Shown here: positions 12,801-26,232 of the stretch, one piece after another
Layout: each line of letters starts with the position of its first letter
Position numbering within the stretch: position 1 is the stretch's first letter
Assembly: GCA_033675545.1 (NCBI GenBank)
Contig: JAWDGP010005693.1
Span: forward strand, 88,996-152,995
Direction: 5' to 3'
Origin: Elysia crispata
Taxonomy: Eukaryota; Mollusca; Gastropoda; Plakobranchidae
DNA length: 64,000 nt
Translations under genes and position numbers: made by a program
The notes under the pieces: model-generated
Told to the model about the DNA's origin: nothing
What the model saw: the letters and a program-made list of their open reading frames with translations, nothing else
Databases searched by the model: none

Positions 12801-15800
12801 ATCAGCATGAGTATGAGTGTCAACAGAGGGCGCTAGCTCGTGAGATGAGACACATTCAACGCCTGGAGCAGGAGAGGCTTCGCCCACCCAGTCCTCCACC
12901 AGTCACCTATTATTCTGATCATGAAGCTTCTATGCTGTTAGAATCTCTCAAATGTGAGTTGAGATAAGTGAATGGTTGATGTTAGATGATAAACTTATGA
13001 AATAGCTAACTATGAACTTAAGAGTACTGATTGGATGAAAAGTTTGCATTTTTTAAATTTTTTTTTTCTTTCAAAATTTGGTTTGAGAGAGGGCTTTGAA
13101 AGGGAGAACACACAGTGTACATTGATACGTTACAAAGTGGTGCACTCCACTAGCTATCTTGCTTTATGTATGTCTGGCTATATAAGAAAAAGCCCCTAAC
13201 CAAAGTTTTGAAAATTTAATTTTACAGTGGAACTTTGATCTTTTCATACAGTATCGTTATAACAAGCGTTGCCATTTCCTGCAAAAGGGAAAATAAAGAA
13301 GAATTTATTATGGTGATTGGGAGATAAGTGGTTTGCGAAAATCTTTGCTGTCAGTGAGATACAAAGATCTTGCATGCCACGTGCAGCTCACTCGAACACA
13401 CACTGTGTAATACCAAAGCTCTGGTGATACTGATACCAGGCCGAGACTACCTTTTAATGGGAGGGAACTGTGTGGAGAAACGTCAAGAAAGCCTGCACCG
13501 CTTGTCCCTTTGTACTGTAGCAATGCAGACAAGACAAAATGCTCAAGATTTTTTTCTTATAAAAAATTTTGGTGCTTTCTTTTCTTTTTACCCTCAGATA
13601 TAGTTGTTGTTATTACAGGAGGAAAGCGGTATCGTTACTCGTTATTGTAGAAATAAATTGGATGACTTAAATAAAGGAAAAAAACGGAGATTTTCAGATC
13701 TGTCATTCTAGTAATGATTGTTGCTATTCGAGGTGTTATTAAATATGGGTTCCACTGTATATCACTTGCAAGGAAGGCTTCACTTTTGCATGTTTAGCTT
13801 CTTGTTAGATTTTATCACTTTCCTAGGAGAATTCATGCAATCCTGGTTATCATTAGCATGTTAGCAACTGTAAGTCAAGTCAAATGGACACAATTATAAA
13901 CTTTTTTTTTCTTTTCACATCAGCCGATGAAGGGTTCACCAAATCCTCACAGGTTCTTATGACATGGCTGGAGCGTGGAGAATGCAACAGGCGAACGTCA
14001 TCAACGTTCTACACCTTGGTGCAGACTGCACAGAGTCATGTGCGTCGTCTTAAGGCAGAGAAGGCAGGTGTGGTGGGGGAGTATCAGCAATACAAGACTC
14101 AGTATCAGCTTCGCTTGCAAGGCATCACTTCTCAGTGTAAGTCTCATATTTTATAGATTATTTTACCGTTAGGTGAACAGTTATTCTGGGTTTGAATAAG
14201 TTAAGATCACTATGTTGTGATAAGTGAGAAGAAAAGGGATAATTTTTATAAAAGTTCTGATATGCCCAGATGAAATTATGCAACAAATGCTCCCATCTGA
14301 CATTAAAAGGTATATTTCACTACAAGTTAACATTACCAGGACCTGCTAATCTAAAGTTCAAAACCCTATTTCCAGGCAACAGTCAATTCAATAGGCCTTA
14401 ATATAGATAAAATTTTAATCATAACATCAATCTGATAGTATAAAAAAAAATGAAAATTCATAAGTTCATTTTTTTTCACTAATAGAAATCCTACTCAATG
14501 AGATTTAAATTTGGTGCAATTATTTTAATTAATCAACTAGGGTTAACAAGCTTAGATTTTGTCGTATTAGAAAATTTTTTTTTTAATTCTTAACTTTGAT
14601 AATTGGCATCAACATTTTCAACAGTGTGAGAGTAGGATTTTTTTCTTTTCTTGCCAGTTGAATAGCAGTTTTTTTCCTGCAAAACTTTGAGGACAAATTA
14701 ATCTTCATTTTCATAATATATGAAATGTTACATCTTGTTTGTTTAAGAGGGATTTTGTGATGTTCAACAGCTGGAGAGTGAAAAAATAGTCATGAACAGT
14801 TTTTGGCTATGACCTTAGCAGTGAAAGTAACATTACCCAAACAAAACCAAAATTAAAAGAAATGAAATAGACGACTTTTGATCTTAAGGAAAAGTCACTG
14901 GAAGAAATTTAAATCTCAAACTTTGCACATAAACATGTGATACCGCATCTTCAATTATCAAGATGTACAGCTATAAATAGAGAGATGGCCAAAAGAAAAG
15001 CTGATCTACTGCTTCATTTGGTTTGTATACCTAACTCTGAGCTCTACTCTTGAGAACTGTGCAAGGAGCTGCGTAGCTAGCTATGCAGGAAGACCTCAAT
15101 GTATTATTGTATCAGGTAAACCATTCATTGATGGTGAAGTTATGCTCAACTGTGCTCAACTCTGCTAGGGGCTGCCTAGCTAGCCTTGCAGAAAGACATC
15201 AGTGTGTCTTTGTATCAGGTAAACTTTAAATTGATGTCAAGGTAAGTGGTATTCTCTTTGCTAGCACTTCATATTGAAGGTAATTTTATCTTCTGTTTAA
15301 TTGGTCTTAGTTGTAAGCAAAACTGCATATGGTGGAAAGTTGTACAATAAGTGTTAGAAATTTAACTTGATTACATCAAAGAACATTTTTTTCTTCATTT
15401 TTTATACATGTATTTTTATATATTTAAACTTTGTGTCTGTTTTGAGGCCAATCTGCATTAGATGGAAGTTGCAAAGCAGTTAAGGTCATGTTAATTTGAA
15501 AATATTGAGGTATTTAAGTGTACCAGAGATTGAGACTTCACTTTTAGGTCTAGTTATTTTCAGTCTTAATTAGTTTATTCTTTTTATGCCCTGACCAGGA
15601 GTAAAAGCTTCATAAGTACAGATTGTTCCAGTTTTTAGGAATGATTCGGGATAGGTAAATCTTTATCAAGTTTTATCCATTGTCATTTTATGAATATCAG
15701 AATGACAGCTACATGACTTGCATTCAGGGTAGACTTGCTGTTTTAGCAAAGATTTTCACATAGCATCCTGACAAAGCACATGCAAGACAATAAATGTTGG

Positions 15801-18800
15801 TTGAATGTTGATTCATGAAACTCTTTGTCAACATTGAACGGGATATATTGGACTCTGGAAATAAGGGTTTAATTTTTGGACTGAGGATAGCTATCTATAC
15901 CAAGGCTTTAGAACAGTAGCTGTCAAAATAAAATGTAGTCACACTCGACTCCTTTTGAGATGCTCAAAGACTGGAGAACAGTAACTTTCAAGATCAGATT
16001 TTGTCATATTTGACTCCATTGAACCTGTTACAAGACATAGAGGACAGCATCTGTGAATAAATTTCTCATCGGCTTAGGAAAAAAGTTTTTCATTTGAAAG
16101 TTACACCAACCTTTATTATTATGAGATGGAAAAGATTTTTTGAGTTTTCAATTTTCTTTTGTCTCTGTCCTTATCATAATGGGAGGTATGCCTTCAAAAT
16201 TGCGTAGTTCACTGTCAATATAGTATTGGAGAGTATGGAAATGGCTTGAGTGCTCTATGTGTAACCAGTGTTATTATGATATTGTCATCGTACAGTCTGC
16301 AACAATATCATTTTTTGAGAGGGTGGTTTGAGTTTTGTCCAGATTGTTTTTTCTTTACCTGGTATCATACTCAAAGAAGGGACTTAAATGTTTCCTGGGT
16401 TGTCATGATGCTGGTAAATGATGTGAATACCAGTTTTTAACCCTTTTTTTTAACATATAATATCTTAATTTGTTGTATCAGTGGCATATCTGTGTTTGAA
16501 CTTGTTAGCGTTCATGGAAGTGCCATAAGGCCATGTTTTGTGGTGTTGGTGTCTATGTGTCATGCCCACCCTCCTCTCCCATCTCAGTGTGCCAGGTGGA
16601 GCGAGTGATGGCAGCCGCCCACAAACAAAAGTGCTGGGACCATTTCACCAAGGCGCAACGCAAGAACATAGACACCTGGCAACGCCAGGCACAGGTAGAT
16701 GGTGCCGTCTGTATTCTAGACTAAATTACCTAGTCACCAAGTTAATTGCAGTGTGGGGAAACCTTGTCTAAAAGATATTGATTTATTTTTTTTAACATTA
16801 TGTTGGTGTCAGTAGACAAGAAAGTGTGTCCAGGAAAGGAATGTGTTTGTTTTCAGTTATTTTACTTTTTAACTGCTCATATGGCATGGACAATCCATTC
16901 AGGATAGTTTGTATAGAATAGATCACATAAATGCTCAACCGTGAAGGAGATATTTCATCAGAAGTAGTGTTAAAAATTTTTTCATTAGAAAATATGGTGG
17001 AATGCAATATCCAGCTTATGCAGCTGCAACTGTTATAATGACACTGGTATGCATATATCAGTAAGGCATGATAAGAAAAGGCAGAAATTAGCAGGAAAAA
17101 AGTTAAACAATTTTTTTCTGTCCTTTAAAAAAATCCAGATGAGTTATGTCTCACCTACTTAAACTCCTACACCCACACAGGGTAAATGCCAAATTACCTT
17201 ACGCACCTACAGACACTAACTTTGTTATTACCAAATTAATTATTTTAAACAGCCACTAGTCCCACCTATCTGTCTTCTACGCAGCAAATTAAGTTGTACA
17301 TAATTGAGAGCATATTGAAATTCATAAATAAATTATCATCTTGGTTAAAGTTTGACTAGAAAATTAAGTGTCAATGAAGAATTCTGCAGAAAGTGTGTAT
17401 CAAGCTGAATACTGTGAGACTTATAGATTTTTGTTTGTTATATGTGCAATAAGAAATTCAGGTTTCTGTTTTTAAAATTTTCAATAAAAAGTAATTCAAG
17501 CTTTTCGGATAGGGTTTGAATGTTTTTGTTGGTTTTTTTTTTTCTTAAAGGTAATTTTCTTACAAAAAATTTTTTTTTGTATTGTTAAGTTTTAAATTTC
17601 CACAATGGTTTCCCCACACTTGATGCAAGGCAAAAGTATCTTTGAATTGTTGCCCTTTGTTTTAATATTTTCAGATAGTGTGAACTCTCCTTTTATACAA
17701 TCTTTGAATAATCTAAATCTTTTGAACTGAAAGGAAAAAAAGGGAAATGATTTCAATGCTTTTGCCTTGTGAAGAGGGCAAGTAAATTTCCGTGACAGAA
17801 AAGTTCGTTTCAGGTTTGATGCTGTGCATTTTTTGGTCTGGTTGCTGAAATGTTGCTTATAACAAGCCTTTGATGGATCCAGGTTTTAAGTATTAACATT
17901 TGTCTGGAAGAAAAGCATGTACAGAACCAGCACAAACCTCTGAAATTAAAGAAGAGAACTGGTTCAGAGCCATTGCATTTCTTCTCTTTTGATGATGGTA
18001 ATGGGTTGATCTATTCAAATGTTATTATAATCATGCAAGATTTAATGTTAAGTGTGTTTTCGTAAGTCAGTGATTACTCATTGAATACTTTATTGCCCTC
18101 TGTATGAATTTTTTTTTTAACAAATATTGAGCCTGCTAAGTTTCTGGCCAAATCATATCTAGTGCCATTAGGTGTCATTGGCTTTGCTATCTATCTTTTT
18201 GTATGAAAATTCAAATATTGGATTTCAAGCTGAACATGGAAATATCTGATCTGAAGCAAACAGCCTCATATATGTTTAAAAAAATTTGAGAAACTCACAA
18301 ATTGAAAGTTTTGATATATTTCTTATTTTGTAAAGGCTTTTGTTCTAGGGGTTTCACATTCAAAGTTAATTTCGTCCATCAAATGAAAGCATAAAATTAT
18401 TTCCACAATCATCCCACATTTGAAAAACTTGTATGACATGTGTATGTAGATATGTCTGAATAGGTTATTTATATATTTCACTTGTTTTGGCTGAAGCCTG
18501 GTCATGAACTTTCACTGCAAACACATGACATATTTAAACAATAATGGTAAATATGGTTCTTTTCTGCCAACAAGCAATGTGTCTCTGAAGCCTGATCATA
18601 AACTTTGACTGCGAAAGCATGAAATATTTACACAATATTGGTAAAAATGGTTCTTTTCTGCAACCGAACAATGTGTCTCTGAAGCCTGGGAATGATACAA
18701 GTGGATGGTAAGTACAAATAATTGTTTAATTTCCTTAAACCACTTGTATTTTTGCTTCACATATTTCTTGCTTTTTTTTGTTTTGAATAGGAGGCACGAG

Positions 18801-21800
18801 AGCAAGAGGAGGATGAAGAATCTGGATCGGGTCAAAAGGCTGGGATAGCGGAGGACATGGAACTCTCTGATGACGATGAAGCAGCTTCACCAGCCAAGAA
18901 GCGCAAGACTGGCTCTCAACCAGATGGTGATGATATTTTATTTTGACCTGTGTCTAATGACAATGATGGTGTTGATAAGATTACCAAGATGTTTATAAAT
19001 GGTGCCTGAAAAAGCATTCTTAGAATTTTACTTTTATTCTCCATCTTATGAAAGGGGATAATTGGTTGGCTTTTAGATTAAAAAAGTTAAATACAATGAT
19101 TCCAGTTGTTCCTAACTTGTCAAAGATAAAGCACTCTATTCTTCTGTTTCTAGTTGATTTCCAACATTATATTATAAAGAACATATTTTGTCAAACCTTT
19201 TGTCTTTATTTCAGACATATCAGAGACCCACAAATTGAAAGAGGAGAATGATGCTTTAAAATGTCAGATGGAAGCTTTCAAGAATGAAGTGGATACTGTG
19301 CGGCAAGAGGGAAGAGTTGAGGCAGACGAGAAAGAGAAACAGGTCAAGTCTTTACAAAACGCCCTGCAGGGCATGCAGCAGGTGGGCACTAAATATAAAG
19401 TTGATTTCAAGATATATGAAGCTCTCAGGTCCAATTGAAGATTTCAATTTAGTAAAATGATAGTATAGCTTTTCTTGATGCTTGTAAATTTTTCATTGAA
19501 ATCGTTAAATCTTTTCATGTAATGTATTTGGAAAATCTTCATTCTAGTCAAGGTTTGGGCTAGATTAAGTAGTTTAAGAAGGTAGGAAACTCTTTGACTT
19601 TTAATTTTCAACACAAATAATTTATAAAAACTACTACTTTTGATTGAAAGTAAAACTATTATTAAAGATATAGTCCACCCACCAAATAGGAATTTACTTT
19701 TTCGATCCAAAGTGATCAGGTGATCCAACTCAGGGTAAAGTCAGAGCTTATGAAAATTGTTTTGTGCCCTCAAGCTTCCATCCAGTTAGATCGTAAACCA
19801 TAAGAATGTATGATTTGGTGTGTCACTGATAGGTGGGTAGATATTAAGAAAAATGTTATTAAATGTATCAGAGTGCGATTGTATTATAATTGTTCAGAAA
19901 TTCCTACTGATGCTGTTGCTCTTTTCAATTTTAGTTTGCCAAATGGTTTGATGCACTTTTTAGATTAAGTATGAGACATTTATAGGTCATGATTAGCGTA
20001 ATATTGTATATTGCAAGTCGGAAAGTCACTTCCAAGTCCAATTGAGACAAAATAAAGGTTTTCTACGCACTCAATTTTTTTTTAGCTACTGACCTGTTTA
20101 AACTTTTCGTAGAGATTAACTTCTTGAGGATTTTAGGTTTCCTGAAAGAATTGGGAATATGCCACAAATCTGAAGCATGATATGACACATTTTAAATGAT
20201 AAATGCTATACACTTCTAAAAAACACATGTTTTTTATACCATTTTTACTCCAAGTCAGACAAGGGCCAATCTTTATGAAAAAGTTGAACATACTTGTTGG
20301 GGGCATATCTTATGTGAAATCAGTGGCCTAAAAAGAGAGTTAAGTTTTTCCCTGTTATTTTAATTCTTATATCAAAATATGGTTTTGTGTATGGCTTTGT
20401 TAATATTGATGCATCTGTTTTAGTTGTATAAAAATAAGGGATGTGTTGAACAAAACTTGCAAGCCTGGCCTAAGTTCTCAATATTCTCAAATTTCCAGCA
20501 ACTTATTGCCCAAAGAGCTATAGTCACAAACATGGAGAAGGAGCTGGAAGAAGCAAAGAAAAAGTCTAGCAGCAATTTAGATACGGTGAGTATTATGGAT
20601 CTACACAAGAAAGACACCAGGGAAAGCCATAGGGGAAGGATGTCATGAAAGATTCAGATTTCTGTAATGAAATGACCCAAATTGATTGTATCTGTTATAT
20701 GAGGTAGTGAGGATAGGCTCCCTGCCAAACAGGGGTATAACTCCAATTTACTCTTTAGATGCATATCTTACCCACTGAATAGTTCACTTTCCTCTGAAAT
20801 GGAGATTACAGGTGTGGTTATCATAGCACATAATGTTTTCATTTTAAGCTCTTTTTCTTTTTGTCAATTCCATCACAAACACCTTGCCATTTTTTTACTA
20901 TCTTTCTCCGTTCCTTGGCTCCCTTGTTCAAATTTCTACTTGCGATTTGCAAATTTTTTCATGTCCTATTTATCTTTGTTTTGATTGATATCCAATCAGC
21001 CTGTGGCAGAGGTAGAGAGAGAGAGGAACATAGAGGTCAACACTCCTGCAGAATCAAAAAAAGAGGAATCATCTGCCTTGGTCAGCAGCAGTGGTCTAGC
21101 TCTCTCTGACAAGGAGGCCAAAATTTTAGGTGAGAAGCTCTATTTCTTTGATCAGTAGATAACAGTTGGTAAGAGCACAAGTCAAGTTGGTCTTTTGATC
21201 AGTGGAGACAAGACAAACATTAAACCTGCATACATGTACTAATTGTAGCTCTTGTTCTCTATTCCCATTTAAGAGTGCTGCTTAAAAAGTGAATCAAAAT
21301 TGAAAGTTCCTAAGTTGTAAATCATATTACCTACATTCCTGTGTCTGGCTATCATTAAATCAATTCTTGTTAACTCATAAACCACTGGGACAAAGATCAG
21401 GAATATTTCCTTTCTCTTTGTTTTCAAATAAAGAAAAAGCAAGTCTTTCCAGTCCCAGAACTAAATCATAGATGATGCACACTTGCTCTCTTTAATATTT
21501 CATTCTTGTGCATTCTTTTTTTAAGTAGATCTTGTTGTACATTTCTTAAAATAGTCATTCTTTATGCAAGGCAGTCAAGGTTTTAAAACATATTTATCTA
21601 AATTTATTGTGTAAAAGGAGCTTTGTTCATGCAGTGATCTAGTTTTTATGATTGAAGAGTGGCATGAGCTGTCATGTGGGATTTTTTTTTATATAAATCT
21701 ATAAGGCACAAGTCCTGAAAAGACAGAAGTCACTGCATATACTACAATCTGTCAGGGGAAAATCCATGTTCATTTGATAAAAATAAATGATGGTGTAGTT

Positions 21801-22141
21801 AGGGATTCATTATCACGTTAGTGAGTCAAATATTCAAATTAAGAACAAGATGTGTCAATGAAGCTAGTATGTAAGCTTTTTTTTTCTTAAATTAATTGCA
21901 TGTGATTCTTCCTCTAGGTTTGGTATGCTGTTTCTTGCACGTTCACCCTCATGGTGCTACGGTGGATTACTTGTGGTCCTACTTGCGACAACTACTCAGC
22001 GTGAGAGTAAGAGAAGTAGAGGACTTACTGGAGAAAGTTCCTGCCATTTTTCAGCAAGAAGTTATTGGTGTTGGAGCTGCCACAGAGAGGAGGTGGATTT
22101 TCACAGGGATGAGGACTGTGGCCAGGCCTGATGCTACTTAG
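6802..22141 (+). CDS. ENOX: Ecto-NOX disulfide-thiol exchanger (ENOX1/ENOX2 family), complete
   Basis: Twelve coding exons join in phase to 1998 nt, 665 residues plus stop: 6802-6901, 8958-9187, 9724-9886, 10709-10915, 12720-12953, 13924-14136, 16588-16694, 18791-18926, 19215-19381, 20499-20585, 21000-21129 and 21918-22141. Family hallmarks in order: a Met/Gly-rich N-terminus; KEVIHLKSSILYPPAP; an RRM (about 179-256) with KTIFIGGIP and KKNFAHIRF; GRLHVDYAQARDD; RLRPPSPPPVTYYSDHE (286-302); WLERGECNRR; CWDHFTKAQRKN; an acidic segment with a basic KKRK patch; a coiled coil (LKEENDALK through NALQGMQQ); and a C-terminal FLHVHPHGA block (597-605). In ENOX2 the HVH motif is reported as a copper site. 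ENOX proteins are cell-surface hydroquinone/NADH oxidases with disulfide-thiol exchange activity. The length fits vertebrate members (about 610-643). The EEMTE motif of human ENOX2 is not present at the matching site (MELSDDDEAA, 441-450). Confidence 0.95.
15064..15245. repeat. Diverged 103-bp tandem duplication in an ENOX intron
   Basis: Two related copies start near 15068 and 15171. Shared words include tagctagc, ttgtatcaggtaaac and attgatg. Each copy carries a donor-like CAG|GTAAAC, but no open frame agrees with ENOX phase, so I do not treat them as exons. Confidence 0.55.
15905..16075. repeat. Diverged 64-66 bp tandem repeat in an ENOX intron
   Basis: Related units begin at about 15911, 15975 and 16041. 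Each has a GAACAGTAnCTnTCAA-like core, and the first two also share GACTCC further on. The third copy is weaker. Non-coding. Confidence 0.45.
18485..18695. repeat. 94-bp tandem repeat just upstream of ENOX exon 8
   Basis: The word ctgaagcctg recurs at 18491, 18585 and 18679, exactly 94 bp apart. The intervening sequence (catga/catattta/ggtaaa/tatggttcttttctgc) is clearly shared. There are two full copies and the start of a third, ending about 100 bp before the exon 8 acceptor at 18791. Confidence 0.75.
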
Positions 22142-25100
22142 ACAGAATTTTTAACAAACCTTTATAACTTTTGCATTTCTGATTTTCATTATGCTTTGGA
22201 AAGGCCTTTTTTTTTAAACAAAAAAAAGTACATGGGATACCTTGATAACTGTAGTTGTTGAGGAGTTGATAACCATTTGCATGCATGCAGTAAGAAAATA
22301 TCATGTTTTTGTTGGCTTGTATGGAAATGATAACACATCTGTGAGTGTTTGAGCACAGTAAGATAAAGAATGTTATATCACATGTAAAATGGTTGTGCAG
22401 TGGTCTCTACCTACCATCAAGGTGCTTGGGAAACAGTGTTTGTAACTGAATGTGGTGATACACAAAGTGACAATGTTATTTTCCCTTATTCTGATGTGAA
22501 AAGGCAAAACTTGGCCTTTTTTTTCTATTTCAAGTAGCTATTCCCAAAGTCAGTACCTTTTTTTTTGTTTTGCTCTTTTATTTCCTTTGTTATTTTATTT
22601 TAAACTATGGTATGAAAATTAGAAATAGCAAAACTCTATCAACACTAAAGGTCAATGAAATGTAGTTTATAAGCATCTTTCATCACATTGCATTTGTGTT
22701 TTACCCTGTATGCCTCATATTGCCCTTCCCCTTATTTGCCTTAACATCACAGTGCAAATTGACTTACTGCCCTACCTCTGAGCGTCTTCTATCATTTTGA
22801 AATCCAATAAACCCAATGAAAGGATAATCAGAGCAAGTGGTGCATAGCATGTCAGCTCCCTAATTATTAGTTTTAGCAAGGTGTTATGATTTTATTTAAG
22901 AAAAAAAATTATTAGTAAAATAATTGTTCTCATAATTGAAGAAAAAATAAAAACTAGCTTTCTGATTTTGCTGTCTAGGCAAATCATGACAGTAGACAGC
23001 TTGAAACTAAGTTGAGTTTGTTTGATTTTTTTCTCATTCTTTTCCTTTTGTTTTCACTGCTAAGTCAGAGGACCGTTTACAATTTTGTTTTCAAATCTTT
23101 AAGGAAAATATGGATGAGCTCATCAGAAAATTTCAGAGGACACTTTTTATTTGTACATGTATCAATATCAGTCAGAGGGCATGATATTCATAAAGTATTT
23201 TTTTTTTTAATCAATTGATAAATATCTTAAATGTTAAATTTTAGCAAAATGTTTCTCTTTTGTTGATATATTAATTGCAACTTCAGTTTTATAACTCAAA
23301 GTTTAATTTTGTGGTTTAATTTCCTGCTTTGATCTTATTTTTGGTGTTGAAATGAGGATAGTGTTTTTGGCTTGATATTAATTTTTTTTTGCTTCATGAA
23401 AGTTATTACCATAGTCTTTATTATTATATTTTTATGAATGTTTGAGGTTGAGAGAGACTCAAGTTTCTTATTTTGTTTTGCTGTTTTCATTTTGTTTGGA
23501 TTTTTTTGCATTGTGCTACAGAGGATCTGAGATTTCTGACTTTCTTTTCAGATTTATGAATGTTTAGAGGGAATGTACATTTTTGTCTCTTAGCTTCTGG
23601 ATTTGGCAGCATGAATTCTTTCAAACCAAGCAAAAAATATCAAATTTACTCTAAAAGTTTTGCTTTTTCCCCTGTTTTCAAGCGAAAATCCATGATCTGA
23701 ATCTAACATAGCAGAATAGGTCTGATTTATCACACTATATTCATTAAAAGACTCAAATGTTGGTAAAGAAAACATTGCATTCTAACTGTCCATTTTTGCA
23801 TTTTGATGTTGAATGTTAATATTGTATATAGAATCAATTAGTTTTGTCTGGATATGGCTGATGTAAATATATGTGGAATTAAAACTAAGATTTTGTAAGA
23901 ATATTGTGGTTCTCATCGTTGGAAATCAAATCACCTAATTTTTTTTTAATCTTTGAGGCTTGTTTGGTCCTGTTGTCATACAGTTAAGTTTTTCACTGTC
24001 TGTCTGAATATTCATAATGTTTCTAAACAGATACCTCAAGATCCTTTCAATTCAAGATTATGATGGTTCAGAAGTAAAGCCTGATATCTAGTAGCAATGT
24101 TGAGTTGCAAATAAAAGGTCGCTTACAAAAATGTAAAGGAAAGTCTGTCATATGATTTTGGCACCAGGATGTGATTTAGGACTGTTATCTCAGAAACGAA
24201 AGACAATAAATGGATAGACCTGCTGCCATGGTTCGCTGTTACTTTACTTCTTTATGTGTTTTTATGTGATTACCCAGATTGACTTATTCGTGGCCTCAGT
24301 CAGGAATTGAGTTTACGTTGAGGAATAAAACATGGTTTGATATGTCTATACTGTGGGCTTCATGTTATGATTTAATTGTCATGCATGACTACCATTTATG
24401 TTTTATTTATAAAGTAATTTTTGAAGCTTTATTTTCATGTTGTTGACATAAACTCGTGCAATTTTCCTTGTTTTGAAGTTTTAATTCTTTCATGCTATCA
24501 AGATGAATAAGAGTATAATGAGCAATTCCACATCCTTTTCTGATTTTTGTCAAATTTCTTGAAAATTGATAAGGTTGAAGTTCATATGAACATGGCAATC
24601 TTGTAAACTGAAAATATTACAGCTGTAGTAGATCTCAAAGCTTCATAATGCTGCAGCTCATGTGGAAAAATCTTGCACGATGTTGATCCAGCAACTTCTG
24701 TGAGCCTTTCAATTTTGCAGACTGACAATGCTTCAGCTTCTATGGACCTTTAGACCTCATGGGTTTATATCATTGCATCTTGTGAGGACCTTAAGGTGTC
24801 ACAGAATGATCATGCTGCAGCACCTGACCCAAACCATGTTTCGGTCATCAATACTCATAATGTTGCAGCTCCTGTTGGCATGAATAGATGAAATTGTGTA
24901 AATGTCCCAAGTGATTGTTAGATGTGTGCTGTCATTTTATTTATTTTTAAAATTGTCCTTAAGCAAGCCTATTTATTCCCATGGAGTTAATTACATGCAT
25001 TGTTAATTTAATGTTTATTATTGGTTGCAGAAAAATTAAAGAAGTCAGGTAATACTTATTATCATCTTTGTAATGTTTGAATAATGATATGATTGACAAG

Positions 25101-26088
25101 TTTGTCATACTGAATAAAGTTTTTTTCATAGTTGTGCCACTTTTTAAAATACTGTTATGTCAGAATTTCTTATTGTTACTGTTATTTTATTTTCAATTTG
25201 ATATTTATTTGAAATGGTAATAGGGAAGGTAGGGGAAAATATTACTGTAAATGAAAACTGGAGTTACTGACAGAACCAATTCCTCTACAGCTGCATTAAG
25301 AAAGGAGGCTATGCTTTAGGCAAGCTATGATCTGTGAGTCACTGTAGCACAGTTTAATCAAGTTTTTGTAAGTAAACAAGGAAAACAACACAAGTGGTTT
25401 CTAAACTGAGCAAAGGTTTCATGCCTGGTTTCATGGTTGTGAATTCGGTGTTACAAAATTCATAGTTTCATCCCCAAAGCTGGTTACCTAATCGAGCTGA
25501 CTGTTTCTTGGAATGTAAAGCAACTCATGATGCTGGCAGTCTTCTTCCTGATTACCTACCAAGATTTATTTTGTATGTACGTTGAATGTATTGTAGCTTT
25601 AAATGTAGTACTCACTACTTTATCACCCATCTCCCATTATGAGATTTCCCTTAAATCTAGTTCTGATATAGATCTACTAATATTTTTGTCTGAAACCAGT
25701 TTACATGTCCTCTCATTCCTCTCAATTTAAAGAGAACTTCTTCCCTCCTCAGTTTGTGATCAAGCTCAACTAAACTTGTTTTGTGTGACTTCCTGTTGCA
25801 GTGAATAACATTCTCACCAATGTGATTTAGTTTGCAAAACTGACATTAGTGACAACTGGCCTGAGAGATGTAAAGATGGAACAGTATCCAGCATTAGATC
25901 TAAAGCTATTCCAAATTGATGGTTGCAGGAAATATTTAGTACATGGGTGTCATTTTTGTTTATGCATGGACAATTAAATTTCAAAGAGAGCAGGGTTTTT
26001 TAAAATTATTTTAACACAAGCACAAAATAGTAAAACAGTTGTGAAGGCGAACTAGCAGTCTAGACCAAATATATTTGGGCACTAATAT
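22142..26088. other. ENOX 3' UTR and downstream flank
   Basis: AT-rich DNA after the ENOX stop with no convincing exon. Possible poly(A) signals (AATAAA) lie at 22806-22811 and in several later places, for example near 24112 and 24204. Which one is used cannot be decided from sequence alone. An old tandem repeat at about 24602-24885 is described separately. Confidence 0.5.
24602..24885. repeat. Ancient degenerate 42-bp minisatellite
   Basis: About seven decayed units start near 24604, 24644, 24684, 24726, 24768, 24810 and 24857, 40-47 bp apart. Cores resemble AATGCTGCAGCTCCTGTGG followed by ACCTTNAGA. The period is close to a multiple of three, but each frame I read is broken by stops. Confidence 0.6.
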
Positions 26089-26182
26089 GTGTGTGTGTGT
26101 TTGGTGTTTTTTTCTGTGAGTACCAAAATCGATTGTTTTGTTTGATAAAAAAAGAAAAAAAAAAAACACCAAACACACACAT
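26089..26182. repeat. Long hairpin: 20+ bp inverted repeat
   Basis: The left arm (about 26089-26113, ending gtttggtgttttttt) is complementary to the right arm (about 26160-26182, starting aaaaaaacaccaaac). The loop is roughly 45 bp. The arms include a short GT/CA microsatellite, but the central tttggtg/caccaaa part is unique sequence, so the pairing is not explained by simple repeats alone. Confidence 0.6.
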
Positions 26183-26232
26183 GCACAAAAATAGATAAAC
26201 AACTAAAACATAAGATCTCCATAATCTGCGCC

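Noticed and set aside
15064..15245. Duplicated pseudo-exons in an ENOX intron (each with CAG|GTAAAC)
   Set aside because: ENOX exons on both sides already join in phase and match the family without a gap; the copies have no compatible open frame.
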